NCBI GenBank assembly: GCA_929200255.1
Contig: CAKMYZ010000010.1
Span: forward strand, 1-64,000
Origin: an uncultured Alphaproteobacteria bacterium
GTDB lineage: Bacteria > Pseudomonadota > Alphaproteobacteria > Rhodobacterales > Rhodobacteraceae
Reading direction: 5' to 3'
DNA length: 64,000 nt
The translations under genes were made by a program, and so were the position numbers. Below the pieces are notes generated by a model. That model was given only the letters and a program-made list of their open reading frames with translations, had not been told where the DNA came from and did no database searches. Positions 33,661 to 45,331 of the stretch are shown piece after piece (position 1 is the stretch's first letter; the number at the start of each line of letters is the position of its first letter).

Positions 33661-34149
33661 ATGATCAAACCTCAAGTGGGTATCATCATGGGGAGCCAAT
33701 CTGATTGGCCCACCATGCGCGAGGCGGCGGACGTCCTTGATGAATTGGGCGTGGCTTATGAAACCAAGATCGTGTCAGCCCATCGCACGCCGGATCGTCT
33801 GTGGGACTATGGCAAGACGGCGGTGGATCGTGGATTGCAGGTGGTCATCGCTGGCGCGGGTGGTGCTGCGCATTTGCCGGGTATGATGGCGTCAAAGACC
33901 CGTGTGCCGGTGATTGGCATTCCTGTGCAGACCAACGCGCTGTCTGGCGTTGACAGCCTCTATTCCATTTTGCAGATGCCGCGGGGCTATCCGGTGGCCA
34001 CCATGGCGATTGGCGCTGCCGGTGCCAAGAATGGCGGTTTGATGGCTGCGGGTATTCTGGCGTTGCAGGATGCGGATTTGGCTGCCCGCCTGAACCAATG
34101 GCGCGCTGATCTCAGCGCCTCTATTCCTGATGAGCCTTCTGATGACTAA
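33661..34149 (+). CDS. purE: N5-CAIR mutase PurE
   Basis: PurE converts N5-carboxyaminoimidazole ribonucleotide to CAIR in purine synthesis. The 162-residue protein has the full class I motifs: VGIIMGSQSDWPTMREA, KIVSAHRTPDRLWDY with the catalytic His, VIAGAGGAAHLPGM, VIGIPVQTNALSGVDSLYSILQMP and IGAAGAKN. The ATG at 33661 follows GGGACAAGCTT. Its last codons overlap purK by 8 bases. Confidence 0.97.
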   Translation: MIKPQVGIIMGSQSDWPTMREAADVLDELGVAYETKIVSAHRTPDRLWDYGKTAVDRGLQVVIAGAGGAAHLPGMMASKTRVPVIGIPVQTNALSGVDSLYSILQMPRGYPVATMAIGAAGAKNGGLMAAGILALQDADLAARLNQWRADLSASIPDEPSDD

Positions 34150-35209
34150 GTCGCTGCCGGTGGGCGCAACCGTTGGGATCCTGGGTGGGGGCCAGTTAGG
34201 CCGCATGTTGGCTGTTGCTGCTGCACGTCTGGGCCTGAAAACACATGTTTTCGAACCGGGCGCAGATGCGCCCGCGGGTGATGTTGCCCATCAGGTGACA
34301 ACGGCCAGCTATGAGGATGAGGCTGCTTTGACAGCCTTTGGCAAGGCTGTTGATGTTATCACCTATGAGTTTGAAAACATCCCCACCGCCGCCCTTGATT
34401 TGCTTGAAACGCGCGCCCCGATCCACCCCGGGCGACAAGCCCTTGCGACCAGTCAAGACCGGCTGACCGAAAAGACGTTTCTGCAAGAGCTTGGGCTTCA
34501 GACTGCGCCGTTTGCCGCTGTGGCAAATGCGGCTGATTTGGAAGCTGCGATTGCCAGCATTGGCACACCCGCGATCTTGAAAACCCGCCGCTTGGGCTAT
34601 GACGGCAAAGGGCAGGCGCGGATCATGTCGCCGGATGATGCGGCAGCTGCCTTGGCCGATATGGCCGGCGCGCCGGCAATCCTCGAAGGGTTTGTGAACT
34701 TCAGCCACGAGGTGTCTGTCATCGGCGCTCGTGGGCCTGATGGGGCGGTGTCTTGTTATGACCCGGGCGAGAATGTGCATGATGCGGGGATTTTGCGGAC
34801 CACCACCGTACCCGCCAAACTGTCGCCCAGCCAGCGGACCGACGCGGTGCTGATTGCCGCACGTATTCTAAATGCCCTCGACTATGTGGGGGTGATGGGG
34901 GTTGAACTGTTTGTAACCGCTCAAGGCCTGATCGTGAACGAAATAGCACCACGGGTGCATAACTCTGGCCATTGGACGCAGAATGGTTGCACGATTTGCC
35001 AGTTTGAGCAGCACATACGTGCGGTTGCAGGTTGGCCTTTGGGTGATGGATCACGCCACGCTGATGTCGTGATGGAAAACCTGATCGGTGCTGATATGGA
35101 TCGGGTGCCGGAACTGGCCAAAACTGATGCGGCGATCCATCTATATGGTAAGGCAGAGGTCAAACCGGGCCGCAAAATGGGTCACGTCAATCGCGTCATC
35201 AAGGCCTAG
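34142..35209 (+). CDS. purK: N5-CAIR synthetase PurK
   Basis: PurK uses ATP and bicarbonate to carboxylate AIR, making the PurE substrate. The 355-residue ATP-grasp protein starts [22 protein letters not shown]. It has [12 protein letters not shown], a central ATP-grasp segment ([40 protein letters not shown]) and the metal site [18 protein letters not shown] prefer the ATG at 34142, which overlaps the purE stop, over the ATG at 34130. Its stop overlaps the convergent lipase gene by 4 bp. Confidence 0.96.
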   Translation: MTKSLPVGATVGILGGGQLGRMLAVAAARLGLKTHVFEPGADAPAGDVAHQVTTASYEDEAALTAFGKAVDVITYEFENIPTAALDLLETRAPIHPGRQALATSQDRLTEKTFLQELGLQTAPFAAVANAADLEAAIASIGTPAILKTRRLGYDGKGQARIMSPDDAAAALADMAGAPAILEGFVNFSHEVSVIGARGPDGAVSCYDPGENVHDAGILRTTTVPAKLSPSQRTDAVLIAARILNALDYVGVMGVELFVTAQGLIVNEIAPRVHNSGHWTQNGCTICQFEQHIRAVAGWPLGDGSRHADVVMENLIGADMDRVPELAKTDAAIHLYGKAEVKPGRKMGHVNRVIKA

Positions 35210-35931
35210 CCGTCGTCAAAGATGACGTCCATCAAGCTGAGGTTGTGATTGAAGCGACCGTCGCGCAGAAACAGCAGCACTTGTTCCATGACAAGTGGGT
35301 TGTTCATCATGAAAGTATGGGTAACCGGCAGCACAAGGTGATCCTGCATACCCTCAAGCCGGGTTGAGGCGACAGACACCTTGCCATCGTCCGGCCCGTC
35401 AATCAGGGCAGAATATACAGGGTTAAGCGAGCGATCCCCTGCGATGATCCCGATCTCATAGGGCAAAAGGTCCAACTGATTGGGCAGGCTACTCTCTTCT
35501 GTGCCAAGTTGCAGGCCAGCCGGGCCGTTGACCCATTGAAACGGTTCGAAATCGCCAAAGATGTCCACCAGCTCAGATCCGGCATTCGGTGGCCCAAGCA
35601 TCACCACACGGCCCATTTTTTCGGGGCGGTTGTTAGTGAGCCACGCACGCACAAGAATGCCGCCCATTGAATGGGTCACGAAATGCACGCGTTTGTCGCC
35701 ACAGGCAGCAACATCTTCGGCTACGTGGTCCTCGACCAGTGTCTGGATCGGTGCCGTCGTGGACGGATAGCCGCGGTTGATAACCTGATAGCCTGCATCT
35801 TCCAGCACCAGTTGCATGGGGGCAAAGGAAACCTCTGTCCGTGCGAGGCCATGAAGCATGACCACGCATTCCTGCGCGGCAGCGGCTGTAGCCATGAAAA
35901 TCCCAAAAACTGATACGACCAAACGTTTCAT
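35206..35931 (-). CDS. Secreted alpha/beta hydrolase, lipase-like
   Basis: This 241-residue protein has a signal peptide ([20 protein letters not shown]) and a lipase/esterase fold. The first strand loop is [17 protein letters not shown], the nucleophile Ser sits in [15 protein letters not shown], an acid may lie in [11 protein letters not shown], and the catalytic His is in [14 protein letters not shown]. This resembles the EstA/LipA-type triacylglycerol lipases of the Roseobacter group. Likely periplasmic or secreted. It is convergent with purK. Confidence 0.85.
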   Translation of the reverse strand: MKRLVVSVFGIFMATAAAAQECVVMLHGLARTEVSFAPMQLVLEDAGYQVINRGYPSTTAPIQTLVEDHVAEDVAACGDKRVHFVTHSMGGILVRAWLTNNRPEKMGRVVMLGPPNAGSELVDIFGDFEPFQWVNGPAGLQLGTEESSLPNQLDLLPYEIGIIAGDRSLNPVYSALIDGPDDGKVSVASTRLEGMQDHLVLPVTHTFMMNNPLVMEQVLLFLRDGRFNHNLSLMDVIFDDG

Positions 35932-35983
35932 CAAATATATCTAGCATGGTGCTGCGCCGACGGAAGGCCCGGGGGCAAGAAAC

Positions 35984-36829
35984 CTAGCGTCGTGCAGAGA
36001 GTGAAATAGCGATCCCGCCCAGAACCAGCACGCCCGCAATGGTGAAGCGCAAGCTCAAACTTTCGCCCAGAAATGCCACCCCGGCTGCTACGGCGATGAC
36101 GGGTACACTTAACTGGGCAATGCCTGCCACAGTGGTCGGCAGGGCAGGCAGGACACGATACCAAAGTGCGTAGCCAAGCCCTGATGTGATGGCGCCTGCA
36201 ACAACTGCGGTGATGATCCCGGCAAGTGGCATTGGCCCAATGCCGGTTGCCAGCATAACAGCGGCAACCAAGGGCAGGCATAGCAGAAAGTTGCTGGCGG
36301 TGGCCCCCAGCGGATCAGCTTCACCCCGACCCAGCAGCGTATAAGCGGCCCACGCTGCCCCGGCGATGGTCATGGCCACAGCTCCGCCCAAGGGCAGTGC
36401 AGCGGTCCCCGACGGCCACAGCAACACGCAAAGCCCCGTAAGTGCAATTGCCGCGCCAATCCAGCGCAGCGCCGGGATTTTTCCGCCTTCGATAACCGCC
36501 CATGCGAAGACGACAATTTGCAAGACACCAAACAGGATCAGGGCACCTAACCCTGCATCCAGTGTGATATATGCCCAGGAAAAGCCAATCATATAGACCG
36601 CTAGCGCCAGCGCCCCCGCAGCGCGTCGCGTACCCGTTATGCCGGGCCTGGGTGCCTGTCGCATCAGGACAAGCAGCCAGAGCATCGCCACCCCTGCGGC
36701 CGTGCGCACGGTGGCAAAACCCATTGGGTCCATGCCCTGCACCGCAACGCCCAAACGGTTGAGCAATGAGTTGGCTGCGAAGGCACACATGATCACACAC
36801 GTCAGCGCAAAAACCCGCATCGATGTCAT
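35984..36829 (-). CDS. DMT-superfamily (EamA) transporter
   Basis: This 281-residue protein has about ten hydrophobic helices in two EamA repeats (FALTCVIMCAFAANSLLNRLG starting the first, GAAWAAYTLLGRGEADPL starting the second). EamA proteins export metabolites such as amino acids or nucleobases. The C-terminal positive tail (SLSARR) is on the inner side by the positive-inside rule. The ATG at 36829 overlaps no gene but follows the dehydrogenase stop by 10 bases, suggesting a joint transcript. Cargo unknown. Confidence 0.85.
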   Translation of the reverse strand: MTSMRVFALTCVIMCAFAANSLLNRLGVAVQGMDPMGFATVRTAAGVAMLWLLVLMRQAPRPGITGTRRAAGALALAVYMIGFSWAYITLDAGLGALILFGVLQIVVFAWAVIEGGKIPALRWIGAAIALTGLCVLLWPSGTAALPLGGAVAMTIAGAAWAAYTLLGRGEADPLGATASNFLLCLPLVAAVMLATGIGPMPLAGIITAVVAGAITSGLGYALWYRVLPALPTTVAGIAQLSVPVIAVAAGVAFLGESLSLRFTIAGVLVLGGIAISLSARR

Positions 36830-36839
36830 GCGCTGCGCC

Positions 36840-37685
36840 TTATCCACGCGCATAGAATGCCGCAATCAGCTGTGCGGGGTCCGCATCACCCAACCCTTCG
36901 GCAATGGCGGTTTCCTGATGCGTTCTGGACATGCGCAAAAGGGGAGATTGGAGGTCATAAGCCGCAAGCACGTCTTGAAAGATGCCGTTGTCTTTGAGGA
37001 TCGCAGTCAGTGGGAACCCAACGGTTTCATCAGTGCCCAGTATCTTGGGGATACGATCCCGGACCATGGGCATGCCAGCCGGCCCGCCGCTCAGAATGGT
37101 AATTGCCGTTTCCAACGGCAGGCCTGCCCGCTTGGCCAGGGGCAAAAGTTCCTCCAGCCCTTGCATGTAGCATTGCAGCATGGCGTTGTTGATCGTCTTC
37201 ATCACCAATCCGGCACCAAGTGGTCCGACGTGGAAGATACGATCTGAAAGCGTGGTCAGCACATCCCGGGCCATCTGTGCGGCATGATCATCACCGCCAA
37301 TGAAGATGCCACAACTGCCTGCCGCCACCATTTCCGGCCCGCCCGAGATCGGTGCATCGACCGCATTTGCGCCAAGGGCCGTTATGCGATCAATGCGGTC
37401 GGTCAGGACGGTAGGGAGCACTGTGCTGGTGTCGATGATCAGCTTGCCGTTCAGATCGAGCGCCAGCATTTGTTCAAGTACATCAGTCACGGCCGCATCG
37501 TCATAGAGGCTAAGGATAAGGATATCGCTTTGGGCAACGACTGTGGTCAACTTGGGTGCGATGGGTACACCCTCTGCGGCACGTCCGCTGCGCGTCCAAC
37601 TGGTGACGGCTTTGCCCTGCGATTGCAGGCGCTGGGCGATAGCACTGCCCATGCGACCAAGACCAATAACGCCAACTTGCTGCAT
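36840..37685 (-). CDS. 3-hydroxyisobutyrate dehydrogenase family oxidoreductase
   Basis: The 281-residue NAD(P)-dependent beta-hydroxyacid dehydrogenase shows the Rossmann motif VGVIGLGRMGSAIAQRL, the substrate loop DAPISGGPEMVAAGSCGIFIGG (family DAPVSGG), and the catalytic Lys in GPLGAGLVMKTINNAML. Members act on 3-hydroxyisobutyrate, tartronate semialdehyde, glyoxylate or similar; which one is not readable here. The ATG at 37685 follows AGGGGAC; the ATG at 37703 is less likely. It is encoded just before the EamA exporter. Confidence 0.88.
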   Translation of the reverse strand: MQQVGVIGLGRMGSAIAQRLQSQGKAVTSWTRSGRAAEGVPIAPKLTTVVAQSDILILSLYDDAAVTDVLEQMLALDLNGKLIIDTSTVLPTVLTDRIDRITALGANAVDAPISGGPEMVAAGSCGIFIGGDDHAAQMARDVLTTLSDRIFHVGPLGAGLVMKTINNAMLQCYMQGLEELLPLAKRAGLPLETAITILSGGPAGMPMVRDRIPKILGTDETVGFPLTAILKDNGIFQDVLAAYDLQSPLLRMSRTHQETAIAEGLGDADPAQLIAAFYARG

Positions 37686-37849
37686 CTCTTGTCCCCTTGT
37701 CATTTTCGTGGATTTGATACCGGATTACCGCAAATGGAAAGAGGGCTTTGTGGTTGATATCGAGGGTCCTAACTTGGCCAAAGACAAAGGGGCAAGACAT
37801 ACCGCCATCAGGTGCAACGCTTGACCTATGAAATCAAACGCGCGGATCG

Positions 37850-37920
37850 GTAGGGTGGGTGAAACCCACGCACGCATCAATGATCATTTCATTTCCGCGC
37901 GTGGGTTTCACCCACCCTAC
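37850..37920. repeat. Long inverted repeat, REP-like element
   Basis: Perfect 22-base arms (37850-37871 and 37899-37920) flank a 27-base loop. The arms contain GGTGGGTGAAACCCACGC and its complement. The element sits between the dehydrogenase gene and the groEL terminator. Perfect arms and the GTAGGGTGGGT core resemble dispersed REP/BIME-type elements seen across many proteobacterial genomes. Only this copy is in the window. Confidence 0.7.
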
Positions 37921-37930
37921 GGGATGAGAA

Positions 37931-37958
37931 AAGGGCGGTCCCTTGCGGGGCCGCCCTT
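37931..37958 (-). terminator. groESL terminator
   Basis: AAGGGCGG pairs with CCGCCCTT, extended inward with CCC/GGG and capped by a GCAA tetraloop on the minus strand. TTCTC follows. It is located 55 bp downstream of the groEL stop. Confidence 0.75.
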
Positions 37959-38013
37959 CGTCTCTCTTTGAGGCTGTATGCCAAACAGGTTTGGGCCAGG
38001 CCCAAGCCGTGTC

Positions 38014-39678
<1,665 letters not shown>

Positions 39679-39709
39679 TTAGATAAGTAGTAGGGGCGAT
39701 TTGCTCGGC

Positions 39710-39994
39710 TTACAGTGTGCCGAGGATGTCGCTTTCCTTCATGATCAACAGGTCTTCGCCGTCGATCTTGACCTCTGTGCCGGACCATTTGCCGAACAAA
39801 ACCTTGTCGCCTGCCTTAACGGACATCGCGATCAGCTCACCGCTGTCCTTGCGGGCACCTTCGCCGACACTGACGACTTCGCCTTCGGCTGGCTTTTCTT
39901 TGGCGTTGTCAGGAATGATCAAGCCGCCTGCTGTCTTTTCGTCACCTTCAAGGCGACGGACCAGTACACGGTCGTGAAGTGGTGTAAATGCCAT
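39710..39994 (-). CDS. groES: Co-chaperonin GroES
   Basis: This is the lid of the chaperonin cage, 94 residues. It has the standard opening [34 protein letters not shown] with the mobile loop, then [11 protein letters not shown] and [33 protein letters not shown]. It is expressed from a housekeeping-type promoter with a CIRCE operator in its leader. Confidence 0.98.
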   Translation of the reverse strand: MAFTPLHDRVLVRRLEGDEKTAGGLIIPDNAKEKPAEGEVVSVGEGARKDSGELIAMSVKAGDKVLFGKWSGTEVKIDGEDLLIMKESDILGTL

Positions 39995-40027
39995 TTCAGA
40001 ACTTCTCCAGTTCGAGTTTCTCCCATG

Positions 40028-40054
40028 TTAGCACTCATCGGGTGCGAGTGATAA
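40028..40054 (-). promoter_or_regulatory. CIRCE operator (HrcA site) of groESL
   Basis: TTAGCACTC, a 9-base spacer and GAGTGATAA match the CIRCE consensus TTAGCACTC-N9-GAGTGCTAA with one mismatch. It lies between the start of groES and the upstream promoter, the classical HrcA repression site. Confidence 0.9.
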
Positions 40055-40061
40055 CGCAGCG

Positions 40062-40090
40062 TAGGTAAGGACCACATTTATGTGAGTCAA
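40062..40090 (-). promoter_or_regulatory. Vegetative promoter of groESL
   Basis: On the minus strand TTGACT (40085-40090) is separated by 17 bp from TACCTA (40062-40067), just upstream of CIRCE. The spacer contains CACATAAATGTG, a short palindrome of unknown meaning. Confidence 0.55.
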
Positions 40091-40105
40091 CAGTCTTCGG
40101 AAGAA

Positions 40106-40561
40106 TTAGATGGCTGAATTTTCGCGGGGGGCCTCGCGCCCTGCGATCTGCGCCAGACACTTGCGCAGTACGGCGACTTCATGTGCCGTAAACCGCCCCG
40201 CAATCCGGTCGTCGAAGCGCTGTGCAGCGTTGCAGATTTCCACAAATGCCGCATGCCCTGCGGGCGTCAACGCAAGGGTTTCACTGCGCCTGTCCCTTGC
40301 TTGTTCAGTGCGCGTCAGAAAGCGTTTTGCCTCAAGCGCCGCGACGGCCCGGCTGATCTTGGTCTTGTGGACACCTGCCCGCGTCCCAATTTCCTTTGCA
40401 GTCAGCCCGCCATAGCGCCCCAGGTGAAACAGCACCCGCCATTCGGTCCGCAGCATTCCGTAGCGGTCCCTGTAGTGTTTCTGGAAAGCCAGTCCCGATG
40501 CCTCGGCCGCTTGGTTTAGCATGTAGGGCAGGAACTCCTGCAACTCAAATTCCTGATCCAT
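40106..40561 (-). CDS. MarR-family regulator of the homogentisate operon
   Basis: The 151-residue MarR protein has the winged helix [63 protein letters not shown] with the DxRS wing motif. It is divergent from hmgA, and a perfect 8-4-8 palindrome lies in the 66-bp shared intergenic region. It probably represses the hmgA operon and itself until an aromatic metabolite binds. Confidence 0.92.
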   Translation of the reverse strand: MDQEFELQEFLPYMLNQAAEASGLAFQKHYRDRYGMLRTEWRVLFHLGRYGGLTAKEIGTRAGVHKTKISRAVAALEAKRFLTRTEQARDRRSETLALTPAGHAAFVEICNAAQRFDDRIAGRFTAHEVAVLRKCLAQIAGREAPRENSAI

Positions 40562-40579
40562 CCGTTGTTCTGCCTCTTG

Positions 40580-40599
40580 TTAGTTACAAAAGTAACTAA
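40580..40599. promoter_or_regulatory. Operator between marR and hmgA
   Basis: TTAGTTACAAAAGTAACTAA is a perfect palindrome with 8-base arms and a 4-base centre, centred in the divergent marR-hmgA region. Its length and symmetry fit a MarR dimer site. Confidence 0.75.
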
Positions 40600-40627
40600 T
40601 ATGCGATCTGTAACGGAGGATAAAGCG

Positions 40628-41983
40628 ATGAACATTCACACAAGTCCAGACCGCATGATACAAGCGCCGTCTCTGCCCGGCCAGAATGCCGGATATATGC
40701 CCGGATTTGGCAACGATTTTGAAACCGAAGCGCTGCCGGGCGCCTTACCGCAAGGCATGAACAGTCCGCAGAAGTGCAACTATGGTCTTTATGGTGAGCA
40801 ACTATCGGGCACGGCCTTCACCCACGAGCGGCCAGAACGCACATGGTGCTATCGCATTCGCCCGTCGGTCAAACATTCACACCGCTATGCGAAGATTGAC
40901 GTCCCCTACTGGAAATCTGCGCCGCATGTCGTCGAAGACGTCACAAGCCTTGGCCAATATCGCTGGGACCCGCTGCCGCAAAGCGATGACCCGGTCACTT
41001 GGCTGACGGGTATGCGCACCATGACCACCGCTGGCGACGTGAATACCCAGGTGGGCATGGCCAGCCACATCTACTTGGTGACGGCAAGCATGGTGGATGA
41101 CTACTTTTTCTCTGCCGATAGCGAATTGCTGGTTGTCCCGCAGGAAGGGCGGCTGCGCTTTGTCACGGAATTGGGGATCATCGATCTTGCTCCGCAAGAA
41201 ATCGCAATCATCCCGCGAGGGCTGGTTTATCGCGTGGAGGTACTGGAAGGGCCTGCGCGCGGGTTTGTCTGCGAAAACTACGGTCAGAAGTTCGAACTGC
41301 CGGGCCGGGGCCCGATTGGGGCGAACTGCATGGCGAACCCCCGCGATTTCAAAGCGCCGGTCGCCGCCTTTGAAGACCGTGAGGTGCCATCAACCGTAAC
41401 GATCAAATGGTGTGGCCAGTTTCATCGCACCGATATCGGGCACAGCCCAATCGATGTGGTGGCGTGGCATGGCAACTATGCCCCGATGAAATATGATCTG
41501 CGCACCTATTGCCCGGTGGGTGCGATCCTGTTTGATCATCCTGATCCGTCGATCTTTACCGTATTGACTGCCCCGTCTGGCCAGCCGGGCACCGCCAACA
41601 TCGACTTTGTCCTGTTCCGCGAACGCTGGATGGTGGCCGAAGATACATTCCGCCCGCCGTGGTATCACAAGAACATCATGTCCGAGCTGATGGGCAACAT
41701 CTACGGCCAGTATGACGCCAAGCCCAAAGGCTTTATTCCCGGGGGCATGTCGCTGCACAATATGATGCTGCCGCATGGACCGGATAAGAATGCCTTTGAA
41801 GGGGCGAGCAACGCAGTCTTGAAGGCCGAGAAACTGGACAACACGATGTCGTTCATGTTCGAGACCCGGTTCCCGCAACATTTGACCGCTTTTGCCGGGA
41901 AAGAGGCACCCTTGCAGGACGACTACATTGATTGCTGGGTTGATCTGGAAAAGAAATTTGATGGGACGCCGGGTAAGAAATGA
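40628..41983 (+). CDS. hmgA: Homogentisate 1,2-dioxygenase
   Basis: HmgA opens the ring of homogentisate to maleylacetoacetate in tyrosine and phenylalanine breakdown. The 451-residue protein starts [40 protein letters not shown] and carries the family pattern [44 protein letters not shown], and the Fe(II) ligand region [20 protein letters not shown] with [16 protein letters not shown]. Start at 40628 follows AACGGAGG. It overlaps the next gene by 4 bases (ATGA). Confidence 0.97.
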   Translation: MNIHTSPDRMIQAPSLPGQNAGYMPGFGNDFETEALPGALPQGMNSPQKCNYGLYGEQLSGTAFTHERPERTWCYRIRPSVKHSHRYAKIDVPYWKSAPHVVEDVTSLGQYRWDPLPQSDDPVTWLTGMRTMTTAGDVNTQVGMASHIYLVTASMVDDYFFSADSELLVVPQEGRLRFVTELGIIDLAPQEIAIIPRGLVYRVEVLEGPARGFVCENYGQKFELPGRGPIGANCMANPRDFKAPVAAFEDREVPSTVTIKWCGQFHRTDIGHSPIDVVAWHGNYAPMKYDLRTYCPVGAILFDHPDPSIFTVLTAPSGQPGTANIDFVLFRERWMVAEDTFRPPWYHKNIMSELMGNIYGQYDAKPKGFIPGGMSLHNMMLPHGPDKNAFEGASNAVLKAEKLDNTMSFMFETRFPQHLTAFAGKEAPLQDDYIDCWVDLEKKFDGTPGKK

Positions 41984-42939
41984 AAGTTGCAACTGTAACT
42001 AATGGTGCGCCGGACGGTGAAATGGTCCGGGTCTCAGACGATCTCATGCAGATGTGGCCCGCCGGTCCGGCAACCCTGCAAGCGCATCTGGATGGTGCGG
42101 TGACCAGCAAGCCGGATGTCTACGGTCCATTTCAGGCCGCCCGCTGCCATTCACCCCTGCCGCGCGCCTATCAGTTTCTCGATGGCTCGGCCTATGTGAA
42201 CCACGTTGAATTGGTCCGCCAAGCGCGCGGAGCGGAGATGCCGGACAGTTTCTGGACTGATCCACTGATGTATCAGGGTGGGTCTGATAGTTTTCTGGCA
42301 CCCAATGATCCAATTGTCGGTGATCCGAAATGGGGTATCGATTTTGAGGGTGAGATTGCAGTGATTACTGGTCCCGTCCGCATGGGGGCAAGCCGGGATG
42401 AGGCGCTAACGGCAATCCGTTTTGTGATGCTTTGCAATGACGTCTCGCTACGCAATCTGATCCCGGCTGAACTGGGCAAAGGGTTTGGGTTTGTGCAGTC
42501 CAAACCGGCCTGTGCATTCTCACCTGTTGCGGCGACACCGGATGACCTGCCCGGTTGGCGGGATGGCAAGTTGCACGGCATCCTGCGGGTTGATCTGAAC
42601 GGCGCGCCGTTTGGGCGCCTGCAAAGCGGGCAGGACATGACCTTTGATTTTGGTACATTGATCGCCCATGCCGCCAAGACCCGCAATCTGGCCGCAGGCA
42701 CTATTGTTGGCTCTGGCACTGTGTCGAACAAGCTGGAAGGTGGGCCGGGCAAAACAGTGGCCGCCGGCGGGGCAGGGTACGCCTGTATCGCTGAACAGCG
42801 CATGATCGAGACAATCCAGCAGGGCGCACCGCAAACGTCCTTTATGCAGCCCGGCGATAGGGTTCAGATCTGGATGGAGGATGAGACAGGTCAAAGCATC
42901 TTTGGCATGATCGACCAGACTGTACAGGCAGTGGCCTAA
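41980..42939 (+). CDS. Fumarylacetoacetate hydrolase family protein
   Basis: This 319-residue FAH-family enzyme is coupled to hmgA by overlap, so it probably cleaves fumarylacetoacetate to fumarate and acetoacetate. It shows SYVNHVEL-like wording ([13 protein letters not shown]), [13 protein letters not shown], the metal site [14 protein letters not shown] (E-x-E), [29 protein letters not shown], and [12 protein letters not shown]. It belongs to the shorter FAH type rather than the 420-residue eukaryote-like form. No maleylacetoacetate isomerase gene lies next to it. Confidence 0.9.
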   Translation: MKVATVTNGAPDGEMVRVSDDLMQMWPAGPATLQAHLDGAVTSKPDVYGPFQAARCHSPLPRAYQFLDGSAYVNHVELVRQARGAEMPDSFWTDPLMYQGGSDSFLAPNDPIVGDPKWGIDFEGEIAVITGPVRMGASRDEALTAIRFVMLCNDVSLRNLIPAELGKGFGFVQSKPACAFSPVAATPDDLPGWRDGKLHGILRVDLNGAPFGRLQSGQDMTFDFGTLIAHAAKTRNLAAGTIVGSGTVSNKLEGGPGKTVAAGGAGYACIAEQRMIETIQQGAPQTSFMQPGDRVQIWMEDETGQSIFGMIDQTVQAVA

Positions 42940-43256
42940 GCGCATCACATCGGACCATCCACGCCGCGTCGGGTAGCCATCAACCACTTTATGGTGGCAG
43001 CTTGCAAGGCAGTTCATGTCAGGCACCGCTATTCTGGGTGCAAACAACCGGTTCCGCCAGGTACGGCGCTCTTTCGGCTTGATTGTCACCGGCTTTGGAA
43101 CCGGCAGCATCACCTTGTCATATGCCTTTCGGCTGTCGGCGATCATCTAGGGTGCATTTTTGTTGATCCGTGGCATCTCAAATCTTGATGGTATTTTGGG
43201 CGGATAATGTCGCACCTGCCCTCGTCATTGGGGTGAAATCGCAGTAAGCCGAAGGC
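42940..43256. other. 317-bp gap downstream of the homogentisate operon
   Basis: This is the place where relatives often have the isomerase gene maiA, but no frame here resembles a glutathione-transferase fold. A short plus-strand frame beginning SGTAILGANNRFRQVRRSF has no ribosome site and is stopped early. A long minus-strand frame crosses the region but mainly mirrors the FAH gene. No terminator is obvious. Confidence 0.5.
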
Positions 43257-44486
43257 ATGAAGATTGTCCGCCTCGAAGATGCGCATAAGTTACCGTTGTG
43301 GCGTCGCCCGACATCGCTGTTGTTTGTGATGTCTATGGCGATGCCGATTGCCTTTGCGACATGGTCGGCACTGCTCAATAACTTTGTGATCGAAGTTGCC
43401 GATTTTGATGGGTCGGATATTGGTTGGCTCCACACTGCGCGCGAAATTCCCGGGTTCTTTGCCATCGGGGTCATCGCTTTGATCATGTTCATCCGCGAAC
43501 AGATTTTAGGCCTTGTTGCCTTGGTCGTGCTGGGGGCCGCGACGGCAGTGACAGCGCAATTCCCACAGATGGGTGGTATTCTGGCGGTCACGATGTTGTC
43601 GTCGATCGGGTTTCACTATTACGAAACCGTCAACCAATCCCTGCAATTGCAGTGGATCGACAAGAAGAAGGCACCCCAAACGCTGGGTTGGATTTTGTCG
43701 GCAGGCTCTGCCGCGACGCTCGTGGTTTATGTGCTGATCGTGGCCAGTTGGGACCGCTTTAATCTGACGTTCAGCATTGTGTACTGGCTCTCCGGCGGGT
43801 TCACGGCAGTGGTCGCTGCGATCTGCTTGCTTGTCTATCCGCAGTTTGAAACACCGCATCCGCAAGTTAAAAAGATGATCCTGCGCAAGCGGTATTGGCT
43901 GTATTACGCCTTGCAGTTCATGTCGGGTGCGCGCCGCCAGATTTTTGTTGTCTTTGCTGGCTTTATGATGGTGGAGTTGTTTGGCTTTGGCGTGGATGAC
44001 ATCACCAAGCTGTTCATGATCACCTTGCTGATCAACATGTTTATGGCCCCTTTGCTGGGCGGGCTGGTGCAGTTCTTTGGTGAGCGTAAGGCGCTTGTCT
44101 TTGAGTACGTCGGCTTGTGCCTGGTGTTTTTTGCCTACGGCGGTATTTACTACTTTGGTTGGGGCGTTGTGTTGGCCACGATCCTTTATATTGTGAACCA
44201 TCTGTTCTTTAGCCTTGCCCTGGCGATCAAGACCTACTTTCAGAAAATCGCTGATCCGCAGGATATCGCGCCTACCGCCGCAGTGGCTTTTACCATCAAC
44301 CATATTGCGGCCGTCTTTCTGCCTGCGTTGTTGGGGTATGTGTGGCTGCAATCGCCCGGATTGGTATTCCTGATGGCCGCTGCGATGGCCATTATCTCTC
44401 TATTGCTGTCGCTTCTGATCCCACGCCACCCCGCCCCCGGTCACGAGACCGTGTTCCAGCACCGGTTGTTGGCTGCTGCAGAGTAG
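43257..44486 (+). CDS. Major facilitator superfamily transporter
   Basis: The 409-residue inner-membrane protein has about twelve hydrophobic helices (for example [70 protein letters not shown]). The MFS motif A region is weak. Cargo is unknown; its placement between the homogentisate operon and msrA gives no firm hint. Both termini are cytoplasmic by charge. Confidence 0.8.
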   Translation: MKIVRLEDAHKLPLWRRPTSLLFVMSMAMPIAFATWSALLNNFVIEVADFDGSDIGWLHTAREIPGFFAIGVIALIMFIREQILGLVALVVLGAATAVTAQFPQMGGILAVTMLSSIGFHYYETVNQSLQLQWIDKKKAPQTLGWILSAGSAATLVVYVLIVASWDRFNLTFSIVYWLSGGFTAVVAAICLLVYPQFETPHPQVKKMILRKRYWLYYALQFMSGARRQIFVVFAGFMMVELFGFGVDDITKLFMITLLINMFMAPLLGGLVQFFGERKALVFEYVGLCLVFFAYGGIYYFGWGVVLATILYIVNHLFFSLALAIKTYFQKIADPQDIAPTAAVAFTINHIAAVFLPALLGYVWLQSPGLVFLMAAAMAIISLLLSLLIPRHPAPGHETVFQHRLLAAAE

Positions 44487-44538
44487 CAAAAGCGGGCGGG
44501 AATGCTATATCAGAAAGAGCTCTGATAGGAGGTTACGG

Positions 44539-45189
44539 ATGTTTTTCATGAACCGCGCGAAATCTGAAATGGTGACACAGGATGATGCCCTGCCAGGGCG
44601 CGCCCATGCGATCCCGACGGCCGACACCCACCACGTCTTTGGCAACGCCCTGACTGGCGATGTGCCTGCCGGTATGGAAGAGGCTATGTTTGGTATGGGA
44701 TGCTTCTGGGGTGTTGAGCGGATGTTCTGGGCGCTGGATGGTGTGCACTCGACAATGGTCGGCTACGCAGGGGGGCATACACCGAACCCGACCTATGAAG
44801 AGGTGTGTTCTGGCAAGACCGGCCACAATGAGGTTGTCCGGGTCATCTATGATCCGGCGGTGATTTCATATGATCATCTGTTGCAGGTATTCTGGGAGGG
44901 GCATGACCCAACCCAAGGGATGCGTCAGGGCAATGACGCAGGTACGCAGTACCGGTCGGGCATCTATACCTATTCTGCTGCACAAAAGACCGCGGCAGAG
45001 ACAGCCAAGGCTGCATTCGCTCCGCGCTTGTCGGAGGCGGGCTACGGTATGATCACCACTGAGATCATCGATGCGCCGACATTCTATTTCGCCGAAGATT
45101 ATCATCAACAGTATCTGTCCAAGAATCCGGCTGGTTACTGCGGGATTGGTGGCACCGGTGTTACCTGCCCGATTGGCGTAGGCGTCTGA
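44539..45189 (+). CDS. msrA: Peptide-methionine (S)-S-oxide reductase MsrA
   Basis: MsrA reduces the S form of methionine sulfoxide. The 216-residue protein lacks a signal peptide, so it is cytosolic. The catalytic motif is [18 protein letters not shown], followed by [26 protein letters not shown], and the partner cysteines near the end are in [14 protein letters not shown]. The N-terminal 48 residues ([14 protein letters not shown]) match the long bacterial form. RBS AGGAGG at 44527 supports the start. Confidence 0.96.
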   Translation: MFFMNRAKSEMVTQDDALPGRAHAIPTADTHHVFGNALTGDVPAGMEEAMFGMGCFWGVERMFWALDGVHSTMVGYAGGHTPNPTYEEVCSGKTGHNEVVRVIYDPAVISYDHLLQVFWEGHDPTQGMRQGNDAGTQYRSGIYTYSAAQKTAAETAKAAFAPRLSEAGYGMITTEIIDAPTFYFAEDYHQQYLSKNPAGYCGIGGTGVTCPIGVGV

Positions 45190-45331
45190 CCCCGCGCGCA
45201 CGCCTTGATCCGCAGGTGATTGCGGCGGGACCATCGGAATAGAGCGCCGCTGTGGTGGTTGGTCAGGCCGATCTGCTTGACGCTATGCGTGCCAAGGCCT
45301 AACCGAAGCCAAACCGGCGAAAGGGCCTTGC

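Noticed and set aside
37850..37920. CRISPR repeat unit
   Set aside because: Only one inverted pair, no spaced direct repeats and no cas genes in the window.
42520..43146. Minus-strand open frame of 208 codons across the FAH gene and gap
   Set aside because: Most of it is antisense to the FAH gene; the remaining part has no recognisable domain or ribosome site.
45190..45331. Small peptide gene before prmA
   Set aside because: Frames are short, lack ribosome sites and show no family wording.
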